64,000 nt of DNA from an uncultured Bacilli bacterium. Its GTDB lineage: Bacteria; Bacillota_I; Bacilli_A; RF39; UBA660. A program made the translations under genes and the position numbers. Shown piece by piece: positions 49,519 to 61,681 of the stretch (within the stretch, counting starts at the first letter, position 1; every line of letters starts with the position of its first letter). The notes under the pieces were generated by a model. The model was not told the origin of the DNA, made no database searches, and saw only the letters and a program-made list of their open reading frames with translations. The stretch spans positions 62,001 through 126,000 of the forward strand of contig CAKOSZ010000001.1 in assembly GCA_934119955.1 (NCBI GenBank), written 5' to 3'.

Positions 49519-51279
49519 TTATTTAATTAAATCTGCTTGGTATAGTTTTTGATATTTTAAAGATTTTTTCATTAAAGTTTGATGAGTTCCCTCGGCTACT
49601 ATTTTACCTTTATCAATCATGATAATTTTATCACTATTTACAATAGTAGATAATCTATGTGCAATTATTAAAATTGTATATTTACCTTTTAAGTTATGAA
49701 TTGCTTTTTGAATTTTTTCTTGGGTTTCATTATCAAGAGCACTGGTTGCTTCATCAAAAAGAATTATTTCTGTTTTCTTAATTAAGGCTCTGGCAATTGC
49801 TAAACGTTGACGTTCTCCTCCTGATAAAGTTACCCCACCTTCTCCAACAATTGTATCATACCCATCTGGTAAACTCATAATAAAATCATGTAAACAGGCT
49901 GTTTTACAAGCCTTAATCATTTCTTTATCAGTGACTTTATCTTTAACTAAAAGTAAATTATCTCTTATTGATAAATTAAATATATAAGGATTTTGCGTAA
50001 TAACTGACATATTATTTCTAATCGCATCTTTGGTTAAAGTATTTATATCTATTCCATCTATAAATATTTTATTATCCATAACATCATATAATTTACTTAA
50101 TAAACTAAATATTGTTGATTTACCAGATCCACTTTTACCAACAAATGCAACTGTTGTATTGGCTTTAACTGAAAAACTAACATCATGTAAAATTTCTTTA
50201 TTTTTTTTGTAAGAAAAACTAACATTTTTAAATTCAAAGTCACCATTAATATGATTTAAATTAATTTTACCAAATTTTTCTTTTGTAAATTTTTCTCCAT
50301 CTATTATTTCATAAACACGATTTGCAGATAAATTAAATGATTTAATACTTTCCATCATACTAACAAAATAATTAACAACATACTTCATTTTAGATTTATA
50401 CATATATAAAACTACAAAGTTACTAGCAGTTAATAAATCAAACTTAGTTAAAATAACACCTAGAAAATAGAAAAAATAATCAAACACTTCATTTATTTCA
50501 TCACTTATTAAAAAGAATTTATTATTTTTAAGTGATAGTTTAATATTTTCATCATTTACTTCACTTACTCGTTTATCATATTTTTTCATAAAAACATTTG
50601 TTGAGTTTAAAACTTTAACATCTCGTACACCACGAATTAATTCAGTTACAAATCCTGTATTCTTATCATCTAAATCACGAATTTTTTTATATCTTTGATA
50701 ATAATATTTCATTCTCTTTTTAGATATAATTATTTCTTTAATACCACTTAAAACAAAATATAAAAACATAATTTTTGATATAGTAAAGATAACTATAAAT
50801 ATACCTAAATTACTACATATTTCAATTATTATATTAATTAAATTATCAAATATTCTAGCAATTACATCAGCATCACTTCCAAGTCTTTCAATAAATAAAC
50901 CTGTTCCATGTTCATCAAATGTTTTACATGATAAATTAAAGGTTTCTTTTATTAGTTCTTTTTGAATATTATAGACAATTTTAACAATATACTTTTTATA
51001 AACTATTCTTGATATAAAGGCTAAAACATGACCAGTTGAATAAACAATAAATAAAAATGCTGCTATTCTTAATAAGCTTTCATATAAACCATTATTTAAA
51101 TTTAATAATAATTTTGCTGATAAAATAGGTGTTAATATACTAATTGGCAATGATAAAACTGATAGAATAATGCATAAGATTAAACTTTTCTTATTATTTT
51201 TAACAAATTTATAGGTTTTTTTTAAGTTTTTAAAAGTACTTTTAATATCTTCTTTGGTTAATTTTTTATTATTTTCCAT
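49519..51279 (-). CDS. ABC exporter, fused membrane and ATPase domains
   Basis: A 586-residue half-transporter: six membrane helices (about 30-320) and a C-terminal ABC ATPase with Walker A VGKSGSGKST (about 373-382), signature LSGGERQRLAIARAL (about 477-491), Walker B IILFDEATSALD (about 499-510) and H-loop IAHRLST. It belongs to the MsbA/MdlB-like family and acts as a homo- or heterodimer. Its substrate, which could be a lipid, peptide or drug, cannot be told from sequence. Confidence 0.93.
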   Translation of the reverse strand: MENNKKLTKEDIKSTFKNLKKTYKFVKNNKKSLILCIILSVLSLPISILTPILSAKLLLNLNNGLYESLLRIAAFLFIVYSTGHVLAFISRIVYKKYIVKIVYNIQKELIKETFNLSCKTFDEHGTGLFIERLGSDADVIARIFDNLINIIIEICSNLGIFIVIFTISKIMFLYFVLSGIKEIIISKKRMKYYYQRYKKIRDLDDKNTGFVTELIRGVRDVKVLNSTNVFMKKYDKRVSEVNDENIKLSLKNNKFFLISDEINEVFDYFFYFLGVILTKFDLLTASNFVVLYMYKSKMKYVVNYFVSMMESIKSFNLSANRVYEIIDGEKFTKEKFGKINLNHINGDFEFKNVSFSYKKNKEILHDVSFSVKANTTVAFVGKSGSGKSTIFSLLSKLYDVMDNKIFIDGIDINTLTKDAIRNNMSVITQNPYIFNLSIRDNLLLVKDKVTDKEMIKACKTACLHDFIMSLPDGYDTIVGEGGVTLSGGERQRLAIARALIKKTEIILFDEATSALDNETQEKIQKAIHNLKGKYTILIIAHRLSTIVNSDKIIMIDKGKIVAEGTHQTLMKKSLKYQKLYQADLIK

Positions 51280-51399
51280 AATATTCCCTTTTCTTTCATA
51301 GAAATATTATCATTATAGTTAACTGGAAAGTCAAGCATTTTTGAATTTTTACTTGATTTTAAATAAATATATGCTATTATATTTGGAGGAAGTGATTAT

Positions 51400-51606
51400 A
51401 TGAATTATAATTTAAATATTTATATGGATACTACTAATAAAGAAATATTTATTAAAAGTATAGATGCTAAGTTTTTAGAACTTATTAAAAATACGCATGA
51501 TGAAGAATATTTTCATATAGATATTCCTACTTTAATAGATATTATTAATCATAATATTAGTATTAGTTTTGTTCAAATTGAAAATAATAAAAAATTAGTA
51601 AGGTAA
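51400..51606 (+). CDS. Small uncharacterised protein
   Basis: Not recognised. A 68-residue soluble protein starting MNYNLNIYMDTTNKE after TTTGGAGGAAGTGATT. Good ribosome binding site and coding bias suggest a real gene. It lies on the opposite strand of its neighbours and has a TTACTAAT hairpin-like end. Confidence 0.65.
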   Translation: MNYNLNIYMDTTNKEIFIKSIDAKFLELIKNTHDEEYFHIDIPTLIDIINHNISISFVQIENNKKLVR

Positions 51607-51635
51607 TTACTAATTTTTTAATTTACATTTTTTAG

Positions 51636-53258
51636 TTAAAACTTACAATTATTTATTATATAATTAAATATATTAATACTTGTTGCTTTATTATAATGCA
51701 CACTATCATTTTTAAAACCTTTAAAGTTTTTAAATCCTATTCCGTTAAAAGTATCACAGTAATATACACCATTCAAAGCATTTTTTTGTTTTTGATTAAA
51801 ACTAATTATTTTTTTATTGTATCCGGATGAAATATTACCATCAGCATCGGGGTTAACTGAAATAAATCCTACTTTATGATTTTTCCAAGTTGTTTTTGCT
51901 AGATTTGATAATCTTTCACCATAATTTGCTTTATCAAAATGATGTAAATCATTACGACCTAAATTACAAAATATATAATATCTTTTATTTGGATTTTTAT
52001 TTAATATTTCATTAACTCTTGGAATTGCTGTATCTATAAACCAATTTATTCCCATTGAACCCTTAGATATAATTGTTACATTAGAAGGAATATTTTTTCC
52101 TACATAATTTTTCATACCAACAAATCTAGAATCACCTATTAAAATGAAACCATCCATTGGCTCTTCTATTATATTCATCTTGCAACTAATAACATTATAA
52201 TTACCAGCTTTATCATAAATAGTAATTGCAGCACTATTTAAACGAGAATTAACTATAATTGTATTATTTATATAGGAATAATTATTGTAAACATAATTTT
52301 TAATACCAGATGTTTTATCACTTGCATTTATCTTAAATGTACTAGTTTCATCTTTAACTGTAACAGTACAACTACCAGTAGGTTTATCTTTATCTATATT
52401 ACTTACTGTTATATTACTTTTTATAATATTACTATTCTTATCGTATGAAATGAATTCATATGTACCATTACTTGTTACTGAATAAGTATAATTTTTATTA
52501 TTTACAATTACTCCATTTGGTAATCTTAAATACATGAAATCTAGTTGATTAACATTTATTTTAATATTTACTACATCATTTGTATATTCTGTTTTATCCA
52601 AAGTTAAAGTAATTTGTTCCTTAACTTTTTTTATATGTCTTGTTACTTGGTAAAAACTTCCCATTGAATTTGTAACACTATATGTTATTGTATAATCAGT
52701 TGCCGAACCTTCTTGTTTGGTTTTAACCTTATTTGTTAAATTACCATCTAAATCATCAACTGCTAAAAATCCAGGTTCTTTATAAGATTCACTTTCTTTT
52801 AAAGTTAATTCTTTGTCTCCTAATAATTCAATATAAGGGTAACTCATTGTTTTATTAATTACATAAATAATTCTTTCTTGCTTAATGTTTTTAAATTCAT
52901 AGGTTAATTTATAACTACCAATTTTACTAGTATCAACTGTTCCTGTAATATTTACTTCTTTACTATAATCATTATTTAAATTATCAACTGCTAGGTATCC
53001 TGAATCTTGATATTTACTATTTAAAAAAATTATTTCTTCTTTTTTACCTTTTAAGGTCAAAGAATATTTTATTTCTTCATTTGGTTTATCTGGTTCTTTA
53101 TCAGGATTTTTGTTTGGCTTTTGAATGGGAGTATTAGGATTATTGTTATCACTATTATTAGATTTAGTACTAAGTATTATTATTTGAATTAAAATTATTA
53201 GCAATAATACTGCTATTACAAGGATAAATATTTTATCAAATTTATTATTCTTTTTCAT
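51636..53258 (-). CDS. Membrane-anchored SGNH-hydrolase-like protein with Ig-like repeats
   Basis: A 540-residue protein: N-terminal membrane helix (about 9-29), Pro-rich linker, three Ig-like DUF5011-type domains (LTLKGKKEEIIFLNSKYQDSGYLAVDNL and the similar repeats at about 135-215 and later), then a C-terminal SGNH domain with GDSRFVG (Ser), a GRND block, and DSVHY (Asp/His). This fits an esterase or deacetylase acting on cell-wall polymers. Located downstream of rpoC. Confidence 0.8.
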   Translation of the reverse strand: MKKNNKFDKIFILVIAVLLLIILIQIIILSTKSNNSDNNNPNTPIQKPNKNPDKEPDKPNEEIKYSLTLKGKKEEIIFLNSKYQDSGYLAVDNLNNDYSKEVNITGTVDTSKIGSYKLTYEFKNIKQERIIYVINKTMSYPYIELLGDKELTLKESESYKEPGFLAVDDLDGNLTNKVKTKQEGSATDYTITYSVTNSMGSFYQVTRHIKKVKEQITLTLDKTEYTNDVVNIKINVNQLDFMYLRLPNGVIVNNKNYTYSVTSNGTYEFISYDKNSNIIKSNITVSNIDKDKPTGSCTVTVKDETSTFKINASDKTSGIKNYVYNNYSYINNTIIVNSRLNSAAITIYDKAGNYNVISCKMNIIEEPMDGFILIGDSRFVGMKNYVGKNIPSNVTIISKGSMGINWFIDTAIPRVNEILNKNPNKRYYIFCNLGRNDLHHFDKANYGERLSNLAKTTWKNHKVGFISVNPDADGNISSGYNKKIISFNQKQKNALNGVYYCDTFNGIGFKNFKGFKNDSVHYNKATSINIFNYIINNCKF

Positions 53259-53309
53259 ATCTTACTCCACAATTATAATAACATAATTTTAAAAAAAAGA
53301 AAACTATTT

Positions 53310-56300
53310 CTAGTTCTCTTCATTAAATTCATTTTCTAATACTTCAAGTGGTTCATTGTCAGAAAAAGCAGTTTCAAGATCAAAATCAACATTTTGATAA
53401 GCCTTAATGCCAGTTCCTGCTGGAATTAATTTACCAATAATAACATTTTCTTTTAATCCTTGTAAATGATCTACTTTTCCTCTTATTGCAGCATCTGTTA
53501 AGATTCTTGTAGTTTCTTGGAATGATGCAGCAGATAGGAATGAATCAGTTTCAAGTGATGCTTTGGTAATACCAAATAATACTGGTACACCTGTTGCAGG
53601 ACGTTTACCTTCAAGAATTGTTTTCTTGTTTCCATCAGTAAACTCAAAGAAGTTAACAAGTGATCCTGGTAATAAATAAGTATCTCCTGAATCTACAACT
53701 CTAATTTTAGAAATCATTCTTCTAGCAATTATTTCAACGTGTTTGTCTGAAATTTCAACACCTTGACTACGATATGCATTTTGAACTTCTTTTAAAATAT
53801 ATTCTTGGGTTGTAAGTGGATCAGTTACTACTAATAATTCTTTTGGACTGATTGCACCTTCGGTTAATTTATCACCTGGATTTACCATATCACCCTTTTC
53901 AACTCTTAGTTTAGCACCATAGTTAGTAACATGTTCTTTTGTCTCTAAATCATTTTTAACACTAATCTTGAATTTACCATGATCTTCAACAATTTTTGTT
54001 ACTTTACCACTAATCTCAGCAATAGTTGCTTTTCCTTTTGGATTTCTTGCTTCAAATAATTCTTGAACACGTGGAAGACCTTGGGTAATATCCTCACCAC
54101 CTGCAACACCTCCGGTATGGAAAGTACGCATTGTAAGTTGGGTACCTGGTTCTCCGATTGATTGAGCAGCCATAACACCGATTGCTTCCCCAATTTCAAC
54201 AATATTACCAGTTGCAAGATTTCGACCATAACATTTACAACATACACCATGATGAGTATTACATGTTAATACTGATCTAATTTCAACACTTTCAATTCCG
54301 GCTGAAACAATCTTTTCAGCAATACTTTCAGTGATTAATTCATTTCTTTCAACTAAAACTTTCTTAGTTTCAGGATGTACTACTTGTTTACTAGCATATC
54401 TTCCAACAATACGATCATATAATTTTTCAATTACAGAACCATTTTTATCATTGATAAATGCTCTTACTTCAACACCTTGATCAGTACCACAATCTTCTTC
54501 TTTAACAATAATATCTTGACTAACATCAACTAAACGTCTTGTTAAGTATCCAGAGTCGGCTGTCTTTAAGGCAGTATCGGCTGAACCTTTTCTAGCACCG
54601 TGAGTTGATAAGAAGAATTCACTAACTGATAATCCTTCACGGAAGTTTGAAGTAACTGGAATTTCTACTGGTTCACCATTTGGTTTAGCCATAAGTCCTC
54701 TCATACCAGCAAGTTGGGTAAAGTTAGAGATATTACCACGTGCTTTTGAGTTCATCATCATGAATATTGGATTATCAACATCAGTTTTAGCATATTCTTC
54801 AAGTTCTTTTTGAACTTCATTTTTAGCCTCGTTCCATGTATCAATTACTTTGTTAAATCTTTCTTCATTAGTAATCAAACCTCGAGTATATTGTTTATTA
54901 ATAGTTTCTACCATTTTATTGGCTTCTTCGATTATTTTTCCTTTATTTTTACTTATTGTAACATCTGCTGCTGATACAGTAATACCAGCAATTGTTGAAT
55001 ATTTAAATCCCAAATCTTTAAGTCTATCTAGCATCATAGAAGTTTCAGTTGTTTTGTAACGTTTAAATGTTTGAGCAATAATGCTTTCAAGAGTTCCCTT
55101 AGCAAAAGGTTTTACAAGAGGCATATTTTTAATTGCTTCCTTAATATCTGTTCCTTTTTCTAAGAAGTATTTATTAGGAGTTATCTTTTGAATGTTTTCA
55201 TCGGTTGGTTCATTTAAATAAGCAAATGAATCTGGTAAGATTTCATTAAATATTAATTTACCAGGAGTTGTTACTAAATATTTACCTTTTTGCGTATCAG
55301 TAAATAATTTATATTTAAAAGAGTCAACTGGAAGAGCAATTCTTGTATGAAGTGTTATTTCACGTCTTTCATAAGCCATGATTGCTTCATTTGAATTTTT
55401 AAATACTCTACCTTCTCCTTCAAGACCTGCTTTTTCCATTGTAATATAATAGTTACCAAGAACCATATCCTGACTTGGTGTAACAATTGGGCTACCATCT
55501 TTTGGATGTAAGATGTTGTTTGCACCTAACATTAATAATCTTGCTTCTGCTATTGCTTCTTCGGATAATGGTACGTGAACTGCCATTTGGTCTCCATCAA
55601 AATCAGCATTGAAAGCAGGACATACAAGTGGATGTAAACGAATTGCCTTACCACCAATTAGTTTAGGTTCAAATGCTTGAATACCTAATCTATGTAAAGT
55701 AGGAGCACGGTTTAACATTACTGGATGTTCTTTAATTACATCTTCAACAACATCCCAAACAAGTGGATCTTTATTTTCAATTAAACGTTTTGCAGCCTTA
55801 ATATTAGAAGCAATATTACGTTTAATTAAACCATTTATTACATGTGGTTTAAATAATTCAAGAGCCATATCTTTTGGAATACCACATTGATACATTTTTA
55901 AATCTGGTCCAACAACAATAACTGAACGACCTGAATAGTCAACACGTTTACCAAGTAAGTTTTGACGGAATCTTCCTTGTTTACCTTTTAACATACTAGA
56001 AAGTGATTTCAAAGGACGATTTCCAGCACCTGTAACACTTCTACCACGTCTACCATTGTCAAATAATGAATCAACTGCTTCTTGTAACATACGTTTTTCA
56101 TTTTGAATAATTATTTGAGGAGCATTTAAATCTATTAATTTCTTTAAACGATTATTACGATTAATTACTCTCCTATATAAATCATTTAAATCACTTGTTG
56201 CAAATCTACCACCATCAAGTTGAATCATAGGACGAAGTTCAGGTGGAATAACTGGAATACAATCCATAATCATCCATTCAGGACGGTTATCAGATTTATA

Positions 56301-56948
56301 GAATGCATCCAAAACATCTACTCTTTTTAATAAACGAACACGTTTTTGTCCTTGGGCAGTTTCAAGTTCTTTTTTAATTTCATTAATCTCTTTTTCAAGA
56401 TCAACTTGTTTTAAAAGTTCTTTAATTGCCTCAGCACCCATTCCAACTTTAAAACCATCACCATATTTTTCATAATATGCACGATATTCTTTTTCAGATA
56501 AAGTTTGTTTATTTTCAAGAGGTGTAATACCTTTATCAATTACAACATAACTAACAAAATATAAAACTTCCTCTAAATCACGTGGTGACATATCAAGAAC
56601 AAGTCCCATTCTACTTGGTACACCTTTAAAATACCAAATGTGTGAAACAGGAGAAGCAAGTTCTATGTGTCCCATTCTTTCACGTCTTACCTTGCTTCTT
56701 GTAACTTCAACACCACATCTATCACAAACGATATTTTTGTATCTTACACGTTTATATTTACCACAAGCACATTCAAAGTCTTTGGTTGGTCCAAAAATCT
56801 TTTCACAAAATAATCCATCTCTTTCAGGACGAAGAGTACGATAATTAATTGTTTCTGGTTTTTTAACCTCTCCATAACTCCATGAACGTATCATTTCAGG
56901 GGATGCAATACCTATTTTTAAGGCTTCAAATTTATTTACTTCTATCAT
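53310..56948 (-). CDS. rpoC: RNA polymerase beta' subunit
   Basis: A 1212-residue subunit. The N-terminal zinc finger ([19 protein letters not shown], about 60-78), the clamp, the active-site loop [12 protein letters not shown] (about 454-465), the trigger loop and bridge helix region, and the C-terminal [11 protein letters not shown] motif are present. Its ATG overlaps the last base of the rpoB stop. Confidence 0.99.
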   Translation of the reverse strand: MIEVNKFEALKIGIASPEMIRSWSYGEVKKPETINYRTLRPERDGLFCEKIFGPTKDFECACGKYKRVRYKNIVCDRCGVEVTRSKVRRERMGHIELASPVSHIWYFKGVPSRMGLVLDMSPRDLEEVLYFVSYVVIDKGITPLENKQTLSEKEYRAYYEKYGDGFKVGMGAEAIKELLKQVDLEKEINEIKKELETAQGQKRVRLLKRVDVLDAFYKSDNRPEWMIMDCIPVIPPELRPMIQLDGGRFATSDLNDLYRRVINRNNRLKKLIDLNAPQIIIQNEKRMLQEAVDSLFDNGRRGRSVTGAGNRPLKSLSSMLKGKQGRFRQNLLGKRVDYSGRSVIVVGPDLKMYQCGIPKDMALELFKPHVINGLIKRNIASNIKAAKRLIENKDPLVWDVVEDVIKEHPVMLNRAPTLHRLGIQAFEPKLIGGKAIRLHPLVCPAFNADFDGDQMAVHVPLSEEAIAEARLLMLGANNILHPKDGSPIVTPSQDMVLGNYYITMEKAGLEGEGRVFKNSNEAIMAYERREITLHTRIALPVDSFKYKLFTDTQKGKYLVTTPGKLIFNEILPDSFAYLNEPTDENIQKITPNKYFLEKGTDIKEAIKNMPLVKPFAKGTLESIIAQTFKRYKTTETSMMLDRLKDLGFKYSTIAGITVSAADVTISKNKGKIIEEANKMVETINKQYTRGLITNEERFNKVIDTWNEAKNEVQKELEEYAKTDVDNPIFMMMNSKARGNISNFTQLAGMRGLMAKPNGEPVEIPVTSNFREGLSVSEFFLSTHGARKGSADTALKTADSGYLTRRLVDVSQDIIVKEEDCGTDQGVEVRAFINDKNGSVIEKLYDRIVGRYASKQVVHPETKKVLVERNELITESIAEKIVSAGIESVEIRSVLTCNTHHGVCCKCYGRNLATGNIVEIGEAIGVMAAQSIGEPGTQLTMRTFHTGGVAGGEDITQGLPRVQELFEARNPKGKATIAEISGKVTKIVEDHGKFKISVKNDLETKEHVTNYGAKLRVEKGDMVNPGDKLTEGAISPKELLVVTDPLTTQEYILKEVQNAYRSQGVEISDKHVEIIARRMISKIRVVDSGDTYLLPGSLVNFFEFTDGNKKTILEGKRPATGVPVLFGITKASLETDSFLSAASFQETTRILTDAAIRGKVDHLQGLKENVIIGKLIPAGTGIKAYQNVDFDLETAFSDNEPLEVLENEFNEEN

Positions 56949-59900
56949 TAGAAATCCCCTCCTTCTTCTAATTCATCTAAATCTTCATTTTCATCAAAGT
57001 CTTCATCAAAATCTTCGTCGAAGTCTTCATCATCTAAATCGTCTAAATCATCATCAACATCTTCATCAGTTACTGGTGGTAATTCTATTTCATCAATATC
57101 TAATTTGATATCATCTTTATATTCATCTTCTTCAATTTGTTTTAAATCTAGTACTTGATTTTCATCATTTATAATTTTTAAATCTAATCCAAGTGCTTGG
57201 AATTCTTTCATTAATACTCTAAATGATTCTGGAACACCTGCTTGATTAATATCTTGACCTTTAACAATTGCTTCATATACTTTAACACGACCAATTATAT
57301 CATCAGATTTAACAGTTAAGATTTCTTGTAATGTATGAGCAGCACCATAAGCATATAATGCCCAAACTTCCATTTCTCCAAATCTTTGTCCACCAAATTG
57401 AGCCTTACCTCCAAGAGGTTGTTGAGTAACTAAACTATATGGTCCAGTTGATCTTGCATGTAATTTATCATCAACCATGTGATGTAATTTAATCATATAC
57501 ATAACACCAACAGCAACACGGTTTTCAAATGGTTCACCAGTTCTTCCGTTATAAAGAATAGTTTTTCCATCTGGATCCATTCCTGCTTCTTCCATCATAG
57601 CTTTTATATCATCAGTTTTAGCCCCATCAAATACCGGAGTTGCAATATGAACGCCTAATTTTTTAGCAGCATATCCTAAGTGTAATTCAAGAATTTGTCC
57701 AATATTCATACGACTTGGAACACCCATTGGATTTAACATAATATCAACTGGGGTACCATCTGGTAAGAATGGCATATCTTCTTGTGGTAAGATAAGTGAA
57801 ATAACACCCTTATTACCATGACGACCTGACATCTTATCACCAACTTGAATTTTACGTTTTTGAATTATATAAATTCTAATTACTTTTGATACACCTGCTG
57901 GTAATTCATCATTTTCTTTTCTTGAATAAATTTTAACATCATGAACAATTCCATCTCCTCCATGTGGTACACGAAGTGAGGTATCACGTACTTCACGAGT
58001 TTTTTCACCGAAAATAGCATGTAATAATTTTTCTTCACTAGTAAGTTCAGCCATACCTTTTGGTGTTACTTTACCAACTAAAATATCACCTTCCTTAACC
58101 TCAGTTCCTATCATAACAATACCATTTTCATCTAGGTTCTTACGAGCTTCCTCAGACACATTTGGAATATCTCTGGTTATCTCTTCTGGACCTAATTTAG
58201 TATCACGGCATTGCATTTGATAATCTTCCATATGAAGTGATGTATATGCATCATCTTTAACTAAATTTTCATTTAAAATAACAGCATCTTCGTAGTTATA
58301 TCCGTTAAATGTCATAAAAGCAACAACAACGTTTTTACCAAGAGCAAGTTCACCCTTATCAGTACTTTGACCATCTGCTATAACTTGTCCACGTTTAACT
58401 GTATCACCACATCTTACGATTGGTCTATGATGTTGACAAGTTCCAGCATTTGAAAGTTCATAATTTGCTAAGAAATAAACATCTTTATCAAGAGCATTTT
58501 TAATAACTATCTTTTTAGCATCAACATAATCAACTACACCATCTGCTTTGGCAACAATTACAGCCCCAGAATCTTTGGCTGCAATATATTCAACACCTGT
58601 TCCAATAAATGGAGCCTCAGCCCTTAAAAGTGGTACAGATTGACGTTGCATGTTAGCACCCATCAATGCACGAGTTGCATCATCGTGTTCCAAGAATGGA
58701 ATACAACTTGTTGTAACTGCAACTACTTGTTGAGGAGAAACGTCAACATAATCAACATCATCAGATTTAGCCATGATATTTTCACCCTTATATCTAGCCG
58801 TTACATGATCTGGAACAATACGATTATTATCATCTGTTTCAATTGTTGCTTGACTGATAATAAATTCAGCCTCCTCGTCAGCAGTTAAATATTTAACTTC
58901 ATCAGTTAATTTTCTATTTTCAACTTTACGATATGGAGTCATAATAAATCCATATTCATCAACCTTGGCATAACTTGCAAGGGAAGTAATAAGTCCAATG
59001 TTTTGTCCTTCTGGTGATTCAATTGGACAAATTCTTCCGTAGTGACTAGCATTAACATCACGTACTTCTACACCAGCTCTATCTCTTGATAATCCACCTG
59101 GTCCAAGAGCTGATAATCTTCTTTTATTAGTAAGTTCAGCAAGTGGATTGGTTTGATCCATAAATTGAGATAATTGACTACTTCCAAAGAACTCTTTCAT
59201 AGCAGCCGTAACTGGACGAATATTAATTAAAGTTTTAGGTGTTACTTCATCCATTTCCTGAGTTGTCATACGTTCACGGATAACTCTTTCCATACGAGCA
59301 ACCCCAATACGGAATTGATTTTGTAAAAGTTCACCTACTTGTCTAATTCTTCTGTTTCCTAAATGATCAATTTCATCAAAATTACCAACACCATGTAATA
59401 AATTTAAATAATAAGAAACTGATGCATAAAAATCAGAAATAGTTAAACGTTTAACATCAATATTATAATCATTTCCAACAACAATTAATTTCTCTTTTTT
59501 GTTATTTGGATTATAAATTTTAACTGTTTGAACCTTAGAATTACTATCTAAATCAGTATTAATTTTAACTTCAATTAAATTATAACCATTATTAAATATT
59601 GTTTTTAAGTCTTCTAGTATTTCTTTACTAACAACTGTATCTTTTGGATATTTAATTTCGCCATCAACTTCAATATCCTCAGCAAGTACTTGTCCAAGTA
59701 ATCTATCACATACATTTAATTTACGATTAAATTTATAACGACCAACACGAGCCAAATCATATCTAAATTCATCAAAAAATCTTGTAATTAATTGGTTTTT
59801 AGAACTATCCAAAGTTGCTGGTTCACCTGGTCTTAATTTTTCATATATTTCTATTAAAGCTTCATCTGTATTTCTAGTTGAATCTTTACTAATTGTATTT

Positions 59901-60553
59901 TCTAAATATTCATCCTTCCCAAATACTTTATAAATATCTTCATCACTAGATAATCCAAAAGCTCTTAAAAGTGTAGTTAGAGGCACCTTTCTTGTTCTAT
60001 CAATTCGAACATATACAACATCTCTTGCATCTGTTTCAAATTCTAGCCATGTTCCACGGGTAGGAATTATTTGTGATGTTATAACATTACGTCCATTTTT
60101 ATCAATCTCACGATTAAAATAAACACTAGGACTTCTTACTAATTGGCTAACAATAACACGTTCAGCCCCATTAATAATAAATGTTCCACTGTCTGTCATA
60201 ACAGGCATATCACCCAAGAATATTTCTTGTTCTTTAACCTCACCTGTTTCATGGTTAAATAATCTTACTTCAACTTTTAAAGGTTGTGAGTAAGTAGTTT
60301 CTCTGTCTTTACTTTCTTTAATTGAATATCTTGGTTCATCAAAATGATAATCACCAAATTCAAGTGATAAAGTACCAGAAAAATTTTCAACTGGAAATAA
60401 GTCATCAAATACTTCTTTTATACCAGTATCAATAAACCATCTGTAACTCTTTTTTTGAATTTCCAATAAGTCTTTTAATTCATAAGTATTTTTAATCCTA
60501 GAAAAGGATCTTCTTTGACGATAATCGCCACAATTAATAAGCTTATAAGCCAT
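56948..60553 (-). CDS. rpoB: RNA polymerase beta subunit
   Basis: A 1201-residue subunit. It contains the rifampicin-binding region ([17 protein letters not shown] and [10 protein letters not shown], about 470-500) and conserved C-terminal [10 protein letters not shown] and [13 protein letters not shown] motifs. The last ~45 residues are a strongly acidic tail rich in D-E-D-F-D repeats, present in the coding sequence and close to the terminator-free junction with rpoC. Start is at [14 protein letters not shown]. Confidence 0.99.
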   Translation of the reverse strand: MAYKLINCGDYRQRRSFSRIKNTYELKDLLEIQKKSYRWFIDTGIKEVFDDLFPVENFSGTLSLEFGDYHFDEPRYSIKESKDRETTYSQPLKVEVRLFNHETGEVKEQEIFLGDMPVMTDSGTFIINGAERVIVSQLVRSPSVYFNREIDKNGRNVITSQIIPTRGTWLEFETDARDVVYVRIDRTRKVPLTTLLRAFGLSSDEDIYKVFGKDEYLENTISKDSTRNTDEALIEIYEKLRPGEPATLDSSKNQLITRFFDEFRYDLARVGRYKFNRKLNVCDRLLGQVLAEDIEVDGEIKYPKDTVVSKEILEDLKTIFNNGYNLIEVKINTDLDSNSKVQTVKIYNPNNKKEKLIVVGNDYNIDVKRLTISDFYASVSYYLNLLHGVGNFDEIDHLGNRRIRQVGELLQNQFRIGVARMERVIRERMTTQEMDEVTPKTLINIRPVTAAMKEFFGSSQLSQFMDQTNPLAELTNKRRLSALGPGGLSRDRAGVEVRDVNASHYGRICPIESPEGQNIGLITSLASYAKVDEYGFIMTPYRKVENRKLTDEVKYLTADEEAEFIISQATIETDDNNRIVPDHVTARYKGENIMAKSDDVDYVDVSPQQVVAVTTSCIPFLEHDDATRALMGANMQRQSVPLLRAEAPFIGTGVEYIAAKDSGAVIVAKADGVVDYVDAKKIVIKNALDKDVYFLANYELSNAGTCQHHRPIVRCGDTVKRGQVIADGQSTDKGELALGKNVVVAFMTFNGYNYEDAVILNENLVKDDAYTSLHMEDYQMQCRDTKLGPEEITRDIPNVSEEARKNLDENGIVMIGTEVKEGDILVGKVTPKGMAELTSEEKLLHAIFGEKTREVRDTSLRVPHGGDGIVHDVKIYSRKENDELPAGVSKVIRIYIIQKRKIQVGDKMSGRHGNKGVISLILPQEDMPFLPDGTPVDIMLNPMGVPSRMNIGQILELHLGYAAKKLGVHIATPVFDGAKTDDIKAMMEEAGMDPDGKTILYNGRTGEPFENRVAVGVMYMIKLHHMVDDKLHARSTGPYSLVTQQPLGGKAQFGGQRFGEMEVWALYAYGAAHTLQEILTVKSDDIIGRVKVYEAIVKGQDINQAGVPESFRVLMKEFQALGLDLKIINDENQVLDLKQIEEDEYKDDIKLDIDEIELPPVTDEDVDDDLDDLDDEDFDEDFDEDFDENEDLDELEEGGDF

Positions 60554-60647
60554 TAAAATTCACCCCTATACACTAATTTTTTTCTTAACATATTTAAATT
60601 TCTAATACGTCGCCAATTTATATTAATAACACAATTTTCTTCAATAG

Positions 60648-61241
60648 TCAACAACATTTTAAAGAAATTATGTAAAAACCTTTACTTTTTTTCAAAACAT
60701 TTACACTATAATATTCACTCATATCTTTTATAAATGATTTAGCCCCTTGTTCTTTCCTAATTACTAAGTAAATAACCCCATTTTCAGTCAAATGATTTTT
60801 ACTTTCTATAATAAGTTCGTACAACTTAACCTTCCCCACTCTAATAGGTGGATTAGTAATAATATAATCAAATTTTTCATCTATACAAGAATAACCATCA
60901 CTATTTATTACTAAACAATTACATTTATTATCACTAATATTCATTTTACTCAAATGAACTGCTCGTTTATTAACATCTATCATTGTAACACTAGTATTTT
61001 TTAACTTAGAAATAACTACTCCAATTGCCCCATAACCACATCCAAGATCTAATACCTTACCTTTAATATCTAATTTTAAAACCGTATCAAGTAGTAAATA
61101 AGTTCCATAATCAAGTTCTCCCTTAGAAAAAACTCCATTATCAGTTTTAAATGTAAATGACTGATTCAAAAAACTAATTTTAAATTCTTGGATTTCACTT
61201 TTTAAATTATCATCATTCAAGAAATAATGTCCCATATTCAC
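60648..61241 (-). CDS. rsmC: 16S rRNA methyltransferase RsmC/YbxB-type
   Basis: A 197-residue class I methyltransferase with SAM-binding motif LDLGCGYGAIGVV (about 62-74) and a motif IV NPPIR (about 132-136, in IITNPPIRVGK) that matches the RsmC N2-guanine methyltransferases. Its place directly upstream of rpoB is the place of ybxB in B. subtilis. Starts MNMGHYFL after TTTGAGGTGAAT. Confidence 0.92.
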   Translation of the reverse strand: MNMGHYFLNDDNLKSEIQEFKISFLNQSFTFKTDNGVFSKGELDYGTYLLLDTVLKLDIKGKVLDLGCGYGAIGVVISKLKNTSVTMIDVNKRAVHLSKMNISDNKCNCLVINSDGYSCIDEKFDYIITNPPIRVGKVKLYELIIESKNHLTENGVIYLVIRKEQGAKSFIKDMSEYYSVNVLKKSKGFYIISLKCC

Positions 61242-61302
61242 CTCAAAGTAAAAAGAAGCAACTACTTAAATATAAATATAGTTACTCCTTTCTTAATTCG
61301 TT

Positions 61303-61331
61303 ATTTTACAACAAATTATTTTTAATTGCAA
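61303..61331 (-). promoter_or_regulatory. Promoter in front of rsmC-rpoB-rpoC
   Basis: Minus-strand TTGCAA (61326-61331) and TAAAAT (61303-61308), spacing 17. Between it and rsmC the leader has AACTA / TAGTT pairing before a TTCTTTTT run, a weak attenuator candidate. Confidence 0.6.
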
Positions 61332-61377
61332 GCAATAATCTGCTTTTTTCTTATTTTAATTACATTTTCTTATTTTT

Positions 61378-61680
61378 TTAAATAAAATCAATTAATTCAA
61401 CATTATTAACATCATAATTTAAAGATTTAACAATAGAATCTATTTCATATTCATCAAAAGAAGATTTAATTTCATCTCTTGTTTTAAAAAATATTCCTAC
61501 TTGATACATAAATAATTCTTTAATTGTATTTTTTTCAATTCCAATACTAAGTAAATATTCAATAATATCAAGAACTTTTTCTTGATTAATTTCTATACAC
61601 TCTTCAATATAATCATAATTATAATCTTTAATATCTTTTATATCTAAATCCGTGTATCCTAATTGTTTTAAAAAATCCAT
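61378..61680 (-). CDS. Small acidic protein, partner of the large helical protein
   Basis: A 100-residue protein whose ATG follows GGAGGTATCTAAA, one base after the stop of the large gene upstream. It resembles the 77-residue protein at 178-411, especially VLDIIEYLLSIGIEKNTI...GIFFKTRDEIKSSF. The order of short helices recalls mTERF-type repeats. Same paired arrangement as at the left edge, so a real two-gene unit. Function unknown. Confidence 0.7.
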   Translation of the reverse strand: MDFLKQLGYTDLDIKDIKDYNYDYIEECIEINQEKVLDIIEYLLSIGIEKNTIKELFMYQVGIFFKTRDEIKSSFDEYEIDSIVKSLNYDVNNVELIDFI

Positions 61681-61681
61681 T

